Shown one piece after another: positions 18,283 through 26,190 of a DNA stretch of 64,000 nt. Origin of the DNA: Pseudomonas brassicacearum. Lineage in GTDB: Bacteria > Pseudomonadota > Gammaproteobacteria > Pseudomonadales > Pseudomonadaceae. The stretch is taken from positions 186,001 through 250,000 of the forward strand of contig NZ_MOBJ01000001.1 of the NCBI RefSeq assembly GCF_003732225.1, read 5' to 3'. A program made the translations under genes and the position numbers. Below the pieces are notes generated by a model that saw nothing but the letters and a program-made list of their open reading frames with translations, had not been told where the DNA came from and ran no database searches. Position 1 is the first letter of the stretch; every line of letters starts with the position of its first letter.

Positions 18283-19134
18283 TTACTGAAGCAGCTTCAG
18301 TACAGCGGAAGGCAGTTGGTTGGCTTGAGCCAGAACCGAGGTGGAAGCTTGCTGCAGGGTTTGCTGCTTGGTCAGCTGAGCAGTTTCTGCTGCGAAGTCG
18401 GTGTCTTGTACGCGACCCAGTGCAGCGGTGGCGTTTTCGTTGACGTTCTGCAGGTTGGAGATGGTGCTGGTCAGACGGTTCTGTGCAGCACCGAGGTTTG
18501 CACGAACGGCACCAACGGTGGCCAGTGCAGCGTCGATTGCAGTGATTGCGCCGTCGATGGCGGAACCAGCAGCAGCGCTGGTAGCACCGGTCAGAACAGT
18601 AGTACCGCTACCAACCGACAGGCTGGCGGCGTCGAACTTGCTGCTCAGGGTCAGAGTGATCTGGTTGGCAGTACCGGTGTTGGAACCCACTTGCAGGGTC
18701 ATGCTGCCAGCGGAACCGTCCAGCAGGTTTTTGCCGTTCAGGTTGGTAGCCTGGGAAATACGAGTCAGCTCGTCGGACATCTGAGTGAATTCCGCGTTGG
18801 TCGCGGTCTGGTCAGCTGTGCCGTTGGTGCCGTTACGTGCCTGGACAGCCAGTTCACGCATACGTTGCAGAATGTTGGTGGTCTCTTGCAGAGCGCCTTC
18901 AGCAGTCTGAGCCATCGAGATGCCGTCGTTGGCGTTTTTGATAGCTACGGTCTGGCCGCGGATCTGGCTGCTCATACGGGTAGCGATCTGCAGGCCGGCA
19001 GCGTCGTCTTTGGCGCTGTTGATTTTCAGGCCGGAAGACAGGCGAGTCATCGACTGCTGCAGAGCGTTAGCGGCATTGTTCAGGTTTTTCTGAACAGACA
19101 GGGAAGCGACGTTAGTGTTTACGCCTAAAGACAT
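18283..19134 (-). CDS. fliC: Flagellin FliC
   Basis: A 283-aa filament subunit. D0/D1 regions are intact: N-terminal SLGVNTNVASLSVQKNLN, the flg22-type stretch RLSSGLKINSAKDDAAGLQI, the TLR5-type segment LQRMRELAVQARNGTN, and the C-terminal LTKQQTLQQASTSVLAQANQ...LLQ. The central variable part is very short (~60 residues) and rich in Ser, Thr, Gly and Ala, which are candidate O-glycosylation sites. It has a sigma-28-type promoter at 19215-19241 and the RBS GAGGA. It lies directly next to the glycosylation island. Confidence 0.98.
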   Translation of the reverse strand: MSLGVNTNVASLSVQKNLNNAANALQQSMTRLSSGLKINSAKDDAAGLQIATRMSSQIRGQTVAIKNANDGISMAQTAEGALQETTNILQRMRELAVQARNGTNGTADQTATNAEFTQMSDELTRISQATNLNGKNLLDGSAGSMTLQVGSNTGTANQITLTLSSKFDAASLSVGSGTTVLTGATSAAAGSAIDGAITAIDAALATVGAVRANLGAAQNRLTSTISNLQNVNENATAALGRVQDTDFAAETAQLTKQQTLQQASTSVLAQANQLPSAVLKLLQ

Positions 19135-19214
19135 GGTGAGTTCCTCGTTGGTTGGGTACTGCGGCTTCCGGCCCTGGCAACCGCCGGGTGTGGCCTAGAG
19201 AACCTTCGTAGTAG

Positions 19215-19241
19215 TTATCGTCGCGATTGCAGGTTGCTTGA
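19215..19241 (-). promoter_or_regulatory. Sigma-28 (FliA) promoter for fliC
   Basis: The minus strand reads TCAA-N15-GACGATAA, one mismatch from the GCCGATAA element, 80 bases before the fliC ATG. Flagellin promoters in Pseudomonas are FliA dependent. Confidence 0.85.
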
Positions 19242-19383
19242 GGGCTTTTTTGAAAAAAATTGCCATCACACTGCCACCCCCGCGAAAACAAAGGCTTGTA
19301 CGAGACCCACGAGAGAAAAATGACGTCAGGAAATTGCCGACAACAGGGCCGCGAGAGGATCGCCTTTGTCGGCAGAAAACTAT

Positions 19384-19656
19384 TCAGTGGTGAGCGTGAC
19401 CGGCTTCCAGCAAATCGATCAATTCATACTCCATGGTGTCGGCCAACCGCAGCCAGTCCTGCGCCTCCTGAGCGGCCAGCATCGACACGAGCAGTTGTGC
19501 CCACTGTTGCTGGATCTCTTGCGAGGTATCGCAAAGAAGGTCTTGCACCTTATCGAACACATCGACCATGGTCAGCGCTGCCTCGACATCACGCCCCAGA
19601 CGAAACAGCCCGGCGCACTGCCGGCAATCGATAATGCATTGTGCAAGCCCGTTCAT
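19384..19656 (-). CDS. Hypothetical protein coupled to Maf-like gene
   Basis: A 90-aa predicted soluble, helical protein, Leu/Ala/Gln/Asp rich, with four Cys (CIIDCRQC near the N-terminus and LLCDTS) and a His-rich end (AGHAHH). No function is recognised. Its ATG overlaps the stop of the upstream Maf-like gene (ATGA), so it is translationally coupled to it and is probably an accessory of flagellin modification. It is the last gene of the glycosylation operon before the fliC promoter region. Confidence 0.7.
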   Translation of the reverse strand: MNGLAQCIIDCRQCAGLFRLGRDVEAALTMVDVFDKVQDLLCDTSQEIQQQWAQLLVSMLAAQEAQDWLRLADTMEYELIDLLEAGHAHH

Positions 19657-20945
19657 TGCACGAACTCCTGATTGAACGTCGTCCCCACAATCATCGCCCC
19701 GGCCCGGCTGCTGTTAAAAAAGCGGACCTGCGGATGCCCGGCAATGTAGCGCTCCAGCTCACACAGGTAACTGCGGAAGTTCAACTGCGTTCGAACCCGC
19801 TGCCCGTGTCCATCGAGCACCCAGTGCTTGGCCAGGTTTACCCCCTGCCCCAGATCGCCATCATTCCAGCCAGCATGGGTTTTGTTCATCGGGAACGCAA
19901 AGTCGGCACCGAACAGGGTAATCCGGTCCGCGCCCATCTTCACCGCCAGATCCACCGCCGGGTGGATCACGCTGCCACCCACATACAGATCAGCCTTGCT
20001 GATCTGTTGGCGAATAGCGGCATAGACCGGGCTGGCGGAATACCCGACATAACGCGTGCCCTTCCAGGCTTTCAGCACCTGCGGATCGCTCATGGGCAGG
20101 TACACCAGCGGGATGTTGTCGGAGTCCTCGGGCGGCAAGTGCCTGAAGCTGATTCGCCGGTCGATACTGACCACCAGATCCGGCCGGATACCATGCTCGC
20201 GCAACGGTCGGTAGGCAGTATCGACACTGATGAACAAGGGACGCTGCTCGCGCTCGCTCACCGCCCGAAGCTGATCGAAATGCAGCTCAAGGCTTGGCCC
20301 CGTGCCGATCACATAGACTTCCCGACCGGTACACGTCGCGAACAACTCGGCCACATCGCGATCACGGCTAACGAGCTCACGACTCTCCTCCAGCCGCTCA
20401 ATGATCGCCGGAGACTGCGGATCGAATTCACGATTGTTGAAGGTAAGGTGCACTTCGCTGATCAGCCGATCGCGAATCTTGGCATTGAAATCATCTGCCA
20501 GCAGCATCTCGGACGGTAACGCAAAAAACGGCAGGTGGATGTCCGACAAGTCGCCGGCATAGATCAACTCGACCCGCGGATCACTGAGCCAGTGCCGCTG
20601 ATCGAGCAACTGCAACGTCAACGAGAAAATCGCGCCATTGAGAATATGCACGTACAAACGCTGGAGCTCGGTGTTTTCAAGCAGTACAGACTGCAAGTCA
20701 CCCAGCCCTGTGCCGTAGACATGGACCACGTTGCTTGCCGGCGGCAGGCTGGCCGCTTGCAACCGCGCTTCGCGCGTGCGGTCATGGCGACTGGTGAGCT
20801 GGATACCGGCAATGCTCAGGGTCGACCCCAAACCTTCCACCAGCTCAGCCTGAACCGCCGCGCTGTCTTCAGTCATCAACCGTACATGCAGCGCCGGCCA
20901 GCGACGTTCTATCACCTGGAAATTGTCTGCAACGCTGTCGCTCAT
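19653..20945 (-). CDS. Maf-type (DUF115) motility accessory factor, putative flagellin glycosyltransferase
   Basis: A ~430-aa protein with the DUF115/MptE-like core: EVYVIGTGPSLELHFDQL followed by FISVDTAYRPL, DLVVSIDRR and GADRITLFGADFAF. Maf proteins in Campylobacter, Helicobacter and Aeromonas transfer nonulosonic acids such as pseudaminic acid to flagellin before export. Neighbouring pse genes and fliC support that role; the acceptor and donor are inferred. The ATG at 20945 is chosen because GAGG precedes it by 5 bases; a longer reading to 20987 lacks an RBS. Confidence 0.85.
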   Translation of the reverse strand: MSDSVADNFQVIERRWPALHVRLMTEDSAAVQAELVEGLGSTLSIAGIQLTSRHDRTREARLQAASLPPASNVVHVYGTGLGDLQSVLLENTELQRLYVHILNGAIFSLTLQLLDQRHWLSDPRVELIYAGDLSDIHLPFFALPSEMLLADDFNAKIRDRLISEVHLTFNNREFDPQSPAIIERLEESRELVSRDRDVAELFATCTGREVYVIGTGPSLELHFDQLRAVSEREQRPLFISVDTAYRPLREHGIRPDLVVSIDRRISFRHLPPEDSDNIPLVYLPMSDPQVLKAWKGTRYVGYSASPVYAAIRQQISKADLYVGGSVIHPAVDLAVKMGADRITLFGADFAFPMNKTHAGWNDGDLGQGVNLAKHWVLDGHGQRVRTQLNFRSYLCELERYIAGHPQVRFFNSSRAGAMIVGTTFNQEFVQ

Positions 20946-21024
20946 GCTGCCTCGCTTGTCATTCAGGCAAAAAAAAATAGCGTTCAAGGCTACACCTTGG
21001 ACGCTATGTTTTATGCCACAAGAT

Positions 21025-21951
21025 TCAGGGGCGATAAATGATTGCCGAACCCCACGAGAGCCCTACACCAAAACCGCTCAACGCGACGCGCTTCCATTTG
21101 GAGTCGAGTACGTGTTTTTCCAGCAACAACGGAATGCTCGAAGACACGGTATTACCGGTCTCGACCATGTCCTTGATGAATTTTTCAGGATCACCTTCGA
21201 AGCGCCGCGCCACGGCGTCAACAATCGCCGCACTGCCCTGGTGAATGCAGAACGCATCGATATCGTCGGCGTGCAGGCCAGACTCATCGAGCAACTCGCG
21301 CAAATGCGCCGGGACTTTCAGCAACGCAAAGTTGAACACCTGACGACCGTTCATGAAGAACACCCCATCAGTGACTTTCAGGTGCGGTGCGCCGGAGCCG
21401 TCGGTGCCGAACTTGGCCTTGCCCAACTGCCACGGGGCGTCTTCGCCCATCCAGGTCGCGGTGGCGGCATCACCGAACAGCATGGTGGTGTTGCGATCTT
21501 CGGGGTCAACGATTTTCGAGTAAGGGTCGGCGGTCACCAACAGGCCGTTCTTCAGGCCCGCGGCTTCCATGAAGCCCTTGATCGCGTAGATGCCGTAAAC
21601 GTAGCCAGAGCAGCCCAGGGAGATATCGAAGGCGGCAACGGTGGTAGGCAGACCGAGCTTGTCCTGAACGATTGCTGCGGTGTGCGGCAGACCTTCTTCG
21701 TCGCCGTTCTGGGTGACGACGATCAGCACATCGATCGATTCGCGCTTGAGTTCGGGGTTGTTGGCAAACAACGCATTGACCGCTTCGACACACAGGTCCG
21801 AGGTTTCCTGCCCGGCGTCTTTACGCGGCAGGAAAGCGGAACCGATCTTGCCCAGGATGAATTTTTCATCCTTTTCGAATTTTGCACCTTGTGCGTAATT
21901 GTCCACGCCGGCTACAGGTACGTAGCTCGCAATGCTTTTTATGCCAATCAT
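21025..21951 (-). CDS. 3-oxoacyl-ACP synthase III-like protein of the flagellin glycosylation island
   Basis: A 308-aa thiolase-fold enzyme. The catalytic triad of the FabH family is present: Cys in DISLGCSGYVYG, His in CIHQGSAAIVDAVARR and Asn in VETGNTVSSSIP. FabH condenses acyl-CoA with malonyl-ACP. A copy in flagellar glycosylation islands of P. aeruginosa (orfC) and P. syringae (orf3) suggests it makes the acyl group attached to the glycan amino sugar. The start MIGIKSIASYVP at 21951 is chosen over a longer reading to 22026. A 217-base non-coding gap separates it from pseI. Confidence 0.9.
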   Translation of the reverse strand: MIGIKSIASYVPVAGVDNYAQGAKFEKDEKFILGKIGSAFLPRKDAGQETSDLCVEAVNALFANNPELKRESIDVLIVVTQNGDEEGLPHTAAIVQDKLGLPTTVAAFDISLGCSGYVYGIYAIKGFMEAAGLKNGLLVTADPYSKIVDPEDRNTTMLFGDAATATWMGEDAPWQLGKAKFGTDGSGAPHLKVTDGVFFMNGRQVFNFALLKVPAHLRELLDESGLHADDIDAFCIHQGSAAIVDAVARRFEGDPEKFIKDMVETGNTVSSSIPLLLEKHVLDSKWKRVALSGFGVGLSWGSAIIYRP

Positions 21952-22168
21952 TACGGCTTCCCAATAATAAACAGCTGAATACCCCCGTTCGCACGAATCG
22001 AGGGGCGCCGACACATAGGCCCGCAACGGGCAACCACGGAAAGCCTAAAGGGCTATCACTGAGCCGATTACCCGGCCAGGCGCCATCTTCCCGATCAATA
22101 CAATACAGTGAAGATGCGCGTTATGACTCGCAGGTCACGCTATTTTGCGCAATCTGCCACACAAGCGC

Positions 22169-23221
22169 TCATTCGATAAGCGACCAGGCCAGCGGAGTGC
22201 CGCGCTTTAGAGGCTCGCGGGCACGTCGTCCGATAATGCTTTCAGCGTGCTTGGGCGCCAGGCCCAGACCCGGGCGAATGGCTCGCAGGTTCTCTGACGT
22301 GAACACCTCACCGGCGGCCATGTCCCGGGCAACGTAAAGCGAACGACGGTACACCAGCGACTTCTGCTCGGCCTCGGTGACGCCATAACGCACCTGCCCC
22401 AAGGCCTGCCAGGCGCGCTCGGTCTCGACCACCAGACTGGCCAGTTCGGCCGGTTCCAGCGAGAAACTCGCGTCGACACCGCCGGCAGCCCGATCCAGGG
22501 TGAAGTGCTTTTCCACCACCGTCGCCCCAAGGGCCACCGCCGCTACCGAGACCCCGACGCCCATGGAGTGATCGGACAATCCCACTTCGCAACCAAACAG
22601 TTCGCGCAGGTGCGGGATGGTTCGCACGTTGCTGTTGGCCGGCGTGGCGGGGTAAGTGCTGGTGCATTTGAGCAGCACCAGATCCTTGCAGCCTGCCGCA
22701 CGCGCTGCACGCACGGTTTCATCCAGCTCGGCGATGCTGGCCATGCCGGTGGAAATGATCAGCGGCTTACCGGTGGCCGCCACCCGGCGAATCAGCGGCA
22801 AGTCGGTGTTTTCAAAACTGGCGATCTTGTAGGCCGGCACGTCCAGGCTTTCGAGGAAATCCACGGCGGTCTCATCGAAGGGTGTCGAAAACGCCAGCAT
22901 GCCCAGCTCTTTGGCCCGGGCAAAGATCGGCGCATGCCATTCCCACGGGGTGTGCGCCTTCTCGTATAGCGCATACAGCGAAGTGCCTGCCCAAAGGCTA
23001 TTGGGATCCTTGATAAAGAACTCGTCGTGATCCAGGTCCAGGGTCATGGTGTCCGCGGTGTAGGTCTGCAGTTTCAAGGCATGCGCGCCAGCCTTGGCCG
23101 CGGCCTCGACGATCTGCAACGCGACCTCCAGAGACTGATTATGGTTGCCGCTCATCTCGGCGATGATGAATGGTGGCGCATCGACACCGATCATGCGGTC
23201 GCCAATCTTGAAGCTAGTCAT
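22169..23221 (-). CDS. pseI: Pseudaminic acid synthase PseI
   Basis: A 350-aa sialic acid synthase-type enzyme that condenses phosphoenolpyruvate with 2,4-diacetamido-2,4,6-trideoxy-altrose to give pseudaminic acid. The NeuB-like TIM barrel (about 1-280) includes PPFIIAEMSGNHNQSLEVAL, KLQTYTADTMT, VGLSDHSMGVGVSVAAVALG and VVEKHFTLDR. A C-terminal SAF/antifreeze-like domain follows (about 290-350; RRSLYVARDMAAGEVFTSEN). Its start overlaps the pseG-pseH stop by 8 bases. The EMSGNH and LDRAAGGVDASFS features fit PseI rather than NeuB. Confidence 0.94.
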   Translation of the reverse strand: MTSFKIGDRMIGVDAPPFIIAEMSGNHNQSLEVALQIVEAAAKAGAHALKLQTYTADTMTLDLDHDEFFIKDPNSLWAGTSLYALYEKAHTPWEWHAPIFARAKELGMLAFSTPFDETAVDFLESLDVPAYKIASFENTDLPLIRRVAATGKPLIISTGMASIAELDETVRAARAAGCKDLVLLKCTSTYPATPANSNVRTIPHLRELFGCEVGLSDHSMGVGVSVAAVALGATVVEKHFTLDRAAGGVDASFSLEPAELASLVVETERAWQALGQVRYGVTEAEQKSLVYRRSLYVARDMAAGEVFTSENLRAIRPGLGLAPKHAESIIGRRAREPLKRGTPLAWSLIE

Positions 23222-24719
23222 GTCTGTGCTCCTTCAATACGCGCGTGAACGCGCAAGCGCTCTGGGTAAAACCGGCTTCGCGAAACAGGCTCAGCGACGG
23301 CCGGTTGGCAGGCAACACCTGTGCGGTGATGGTGCGCACTTGCGGCCAATGGGCCGTCACAAAGGCTTCGCCACGAGCCAGCAGCACCCTGCCCCATCCC
23401 AGACCGAAACGGCCTTCGAACAAATAAATCGAGACTTCGGCGCTCACCCCATGAAGGTCGTAGCGCAGCACGCCAACCGGGCCATCACCGGCCTCGGCAA
23501 TCAACAGCAAGCGCTGCTGACTGCTCAAACTCGCGGCCAGCCAGGCCTGGTGCGCTTGCCAGTCGATGCTGCGGTTGTCCAGCGACCAGCGCCGTACCGC
23601 CTCGGCATTACGTCCATCAAACAACAGACGCGCATCGTCCAGCGTCGCCTTGCGCACCGGCAGCACAGCACCGGCCAGCGCCGCCGCGACCCGCTGCGCC
23701 CCACGGCCATCGACCAATTGCCGAGAGCGCTCGGCCAGACTCTGGCGCAAGCCCTGATTACCCGCGACAAAGCCGATAGCCTGGCGCAGTTGCTCGACAC
23801 TGACCTGCTCCCGCGCGCCCAGGAACACATGGGCGCCCGACGTCGCCATGACCTCGCCATTGGCCTGCTGATTGTTCGACACCGCAATACAAATCGTCGG
23901 CAGCCCCATGGCCGCCCGCTCCCAACTGGTGCCGCCACCGGCGCCGATAAACAGGTCGGCTTCGGTCATCAGCCGGTAAAAGTCGTTGACAAAACGCTGT
24001 AAACGCCAGTTCGGGCGACTGACCGCCAGCGCCTGCATCTGCTCCCACGCCGGGTTGTCGGCACCGGCGACGAAGTCGACTTCCAGTTCATGGAAATCGG
24101 TCATCGCGAGCATCGCATGGTGAGTCTGCCTCTCCGCATCGAAGCCGCCGAAGTTCACCAGTACGCGCTTGGCCCGGGGTTTGATTTTGATTGCCGGGCA
24201 GCAGAACTCATCCCGCAGCATGGCGAAACGCGGACCAAACAAGGTCTGACATCCCGGGGCAAGCAGCGAAGCATAGGCCTCTGGCGTGCCAGAAAGATTC
24301 TGGTTGAGCAGCAGATCGACGCTGTAGGTGCGAGTTGCCAGATCATCCACTGCGCCGATCCGTGGTGCCCAGCGACGGGCGGCGGTCTGCCAGTGGTGAT
24401 CGAGGCCGTAATGGTCGGCAATGATCCAGTCGAACGTCGCGTGCTGTTCCAGCGCTTGCCCCAGCGCGGCGATGTCCGCCTGCCACAGCAGCATGGCCTC
24501 GATGGCTTGCTGCGGGTCTTCATCGGGATAGCGATCCGGCAGCGCGAAGGTTTCAAAGCCTTCAGCGGCGAGACTGTCGAGCCGATGCCCCGGCAACAGG
24601 CGACAGGCAAACGCGACGTGCGCGCCCATCTGGCGCAAGGCTCTGGCCAAGGTCAGGCAGCGGGCGATGTGGCCGCTGCCAATGGTCGGCGAGGCGTCGG
24701 CACGGATCAGCACTCTCAT
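23214..24719 (-). CDS. pseG: PseG-PseH fusion: UDP-sugar hydrolase and N-acetyltransferase
   Basis: A 501-aa two-domain protein. Residues 1-~345 are PseG (RADASPTIGSGHIARCLTLA, IADHYGLDHHWQ, GAGGGTSWERAAMGLPTICI), which removes UDP from the 2,4-diacetamido altrose sugar. Residues ~355-501 are a GNAT N-acetyltransferase of PseH type (RKATLDDARLLFDGRN, IYLFEGRFGLGWGRVLLARG), which acetylates the 4-amino group. In Campylobacter and Helicobacter these are separate genes. The fusion joins consecutive steps (PseH then PseG). It overlaps pseF (ATGA) and pseI (8 bases). No frameshift is seen at the junction. Confidence 0.92.
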   Translation of the reverse strand: MRVLIRADASPTIGSGHIARCLTLARALRQMGAHVAFACRLLPGHRLDSLAAEGFETFALPDRYPDEDPQQAIEAMLLWQADIAALGQALEQHATFDWIIADHYGLDHHWQTAARRWAPRIGAVDDLATRTYSVDLLLNQNLSGTPEAYASLLAPGCQTLFGPRFAMLRDEFCCPAIKIKPRAKRVLVNFGGFDAERQTHHAMLAMTDFHELEVDFVAGADNPAWEQMQALAVSRPNWRLQRFVNDFYRLMTEADLFIGAGGGTSWERAAMGLPTICIAVSNNQQANGEVMATSGAHVFLGAREQVSVEQLRQAIGFVAGNQGLRQSLAERSRQLVDGRGAQRVAAALAGAVLPVRKATLDDARLLFDGRNAEAVRRWSLDNRSIDWQAHQAWLAASLSSQQRLLLIAEAGDGPVGVLRYDLHGVSAEVSIYLFEGRFGLGWGRVLLARGEAFVTAHWPQVRTITAQVLPANRPSLSLFREAGFTQSACAFTRVLKEHRHD

Positions 24720-25423
24720 TGCAATTCACCGCCAGCCTTCAGTGCGGCGTACAGGTACTCGGCGCGCTTCCAGTCTTCGAGGGTGTCGATGTCTTGCACC
24801 AGATGGCGCGGCAGGATCACCGGCAGGCTCTGCGACGAATACAACACATCGCCGCGCAACCAGGCACTGCTGCGGCCCCAATAGAACTGCCCGGCGTCCT
24901 GATAGGCCGGCGGCAAATCCTGGGAGCGAGTGTTACGAAATTCCGGGTACAACGCACTCAAGGCGCCCTGATCGTCAAGAGTCAGGGCACGCTGCACCGG
25001 AAAACCAAAGTCGCACACCGAGAACGCAAACGACTTGTCCGGATGCTGTTCCAGCCGCTCCAGACCCTGTTGCAGAAACCGCGTTTGCAGCAGTGGCGCG
25101 GTGGCGTAAATGCAGCAGGCGTAATCAAAGTCGCTGCCCTGTCGATGCAGTTCTTCCAGTGCATGGACAATCACCGCCGCCGTACCGGTAAAATCATCGG
25201 CCAGAGCTGCCGGGCGCACGAACGGCACCTGCGCACCACTGGCTCGGGCCAGATCGGCGATTTCGTCATCGTCGGTGCTGACCACCACTTGGGCGAACAA
25301 CCCCGAATCGAGGGCCGTTTGAATTGAACGGGCAATCATCGGCACGCCGTCAAACGGCTTGAGGTTCTTGCGCGGTATGCGTTTGCTGCCACCGCGGGCC
25401 GGGATGATGGCGACGTTGCTCAA
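24716..25423 (-). CDS. pseF: Pseudaminic acid cytidylyltransferase PseF
   Basis: A 235-aa CMP-sugar synthetase that activates pseudaminic acid with CTP. The N-terminal nucleotide-binding motif IIPARGGSKRIPRKNLKPF is intact, with the metal-binding VVSTDDDEIADLA segment downstream. The start is an unusual TTG (25423), fixed by the family N-terminus (SNVAIIPARGG) and the TTGA overlap with the upstream methylase stop. It overlaps pseG-pseH by 4 bases. Confidence 0.93.
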   Translation of the reverse strand: MSNVAIIPARGGSKRIPRKNLKPFDGVPMIARSIQTALDSGLFAQVVVSTDDDEIADLARASGAQVPFVRPAALADDFTGTAAVIVHALEELHRQGSDFDYACCIYATAPLLQTRFLQQGLERLEQHPDKSFAFSVCDFGFPVQRALTLDDQGALSALYPEFRNTRSQDLPPAYQDAGQFYWGRSSAWLRGDVLYSSQSLPVILPRHLVQDIDTLEDWKRAEYLYAALKAGGELQ

Positions 25424-26040
25424 CGGCGTTTTTCCAGAAGAAACCAGGTGATGTCATCCACCGGGAATTGCGGGTCGCGGTGATAGCCAAACCCGTAGTC
25501 CACCAGTTGCAAGTCATCATAGCGATCAAGCATTTCACCGGCAAAATCGCGCTTGAACAACTTGCCGCTGTTACCGCGATATGACACCTCGACCGGCGCC
25601 GGGTTGTAGTACTCGGCGATCAATATGTAGCGCCGACTCAGTTCATACAGCTGCGCATAGGCCGCCGGCAGCAGTTGTGGCGCCAGGTGAATCAACACGC
25701 CTTTGCTCAGGGTCAGGTCAAAGGTGCGTTCGCGGGGGAAGTCGAACAACGAACCGTGCCAGATCTGCGCAATCCCCAGTGCCTGCGCCTGGGCATATGC
25801 GTTGGCATTGATCTCCACGCCAAACAGTTCGCACTGCGGCAATAATTGACGCAGCGCCTGCAGGTTGTTGCCGGCATTGGTGCCCAGCTCCACCAGGCTG
25901 TCGATACGCCCGGCCCGCGTCAACGCCTTGGCAAACAACGCCAGGTTGGCCGCCACCAAAGGCTGGCCCACGTTGCGGTCGACGTACTGGTTACCGAAGT
26001 CGCCTTGCCAGAATTTTTCCTGCTCGCTCAGTTCGCGCAT
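25420..26040 (-). CDS. Pseudaminic acid biosynthesis-associated methylase
   Basis: A ~206-aa class I SAM-dependent methyltransferase. The SAM motif is VELGTNAGNNLQALR (about residues 50-64). The conserved end (DDITWFLLEKR) and N-terminus (EQEKFWQGDFGNQYVDRN) match the small methylase often found among pse genes (TIGR03587-type). The substrate is unknown, probably the pseudaminic acid derivative. The ATG at 26040 is preferred; one at 26061 is possible. Confidence 0.85.
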   Translation of the reverse strand: MRELSEQEKFWQGDFGNQYVDRNVGQPLVAANLALFAKALTRAGRIDSLVELGTNAGNNLQALRQLLPQCELFGVEINANAYAQAQALGIAQIWHGSLFDFPRERTFDLTLSKGVLIHLAPQLLPAAYAQLYELSRRYILIAEYYNPAPVEVSYRGNSGKLFKRDFAGEMLDRYDDLQLVDYGFGYHRDPQFPVDDITWFLLEKRR

Positions 26041-26082
26041 CACACATTCCCATCCGCTCATGACTATGGCCTGGTGCTATCC

Positions 26083-26175
26083 CCGTAGGAGCTGCCGAAG
26101 GCTGCGATCTTTTGATCTTTTCAAGATCGCCGAAAAACAAGATCAAAAGATCGCAGCCTTCGGCAGCTCCTACGG
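26083..26175. repeat. REP doublet, GTAGGAGCTGCC family
   Basis: A near-perfect inverted pair (ccgtaggagctgccgaaggc from 26083, complement ending at 26175) with GATCTTTT/AAAAGATC inside. It separates pseC from the methylase within the pse operon, so the operon may continue through it or be attenuated by it. Confidence 0.87.
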
Positions 26176-26190
26176 GCTATTGAGCAATAT

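Noticed and set aside
23214..24719. PseG and PseH as two genes with a missed frameshift
   Set aside because: The reading frame is continuous with no internal stop, and both domains are complete.
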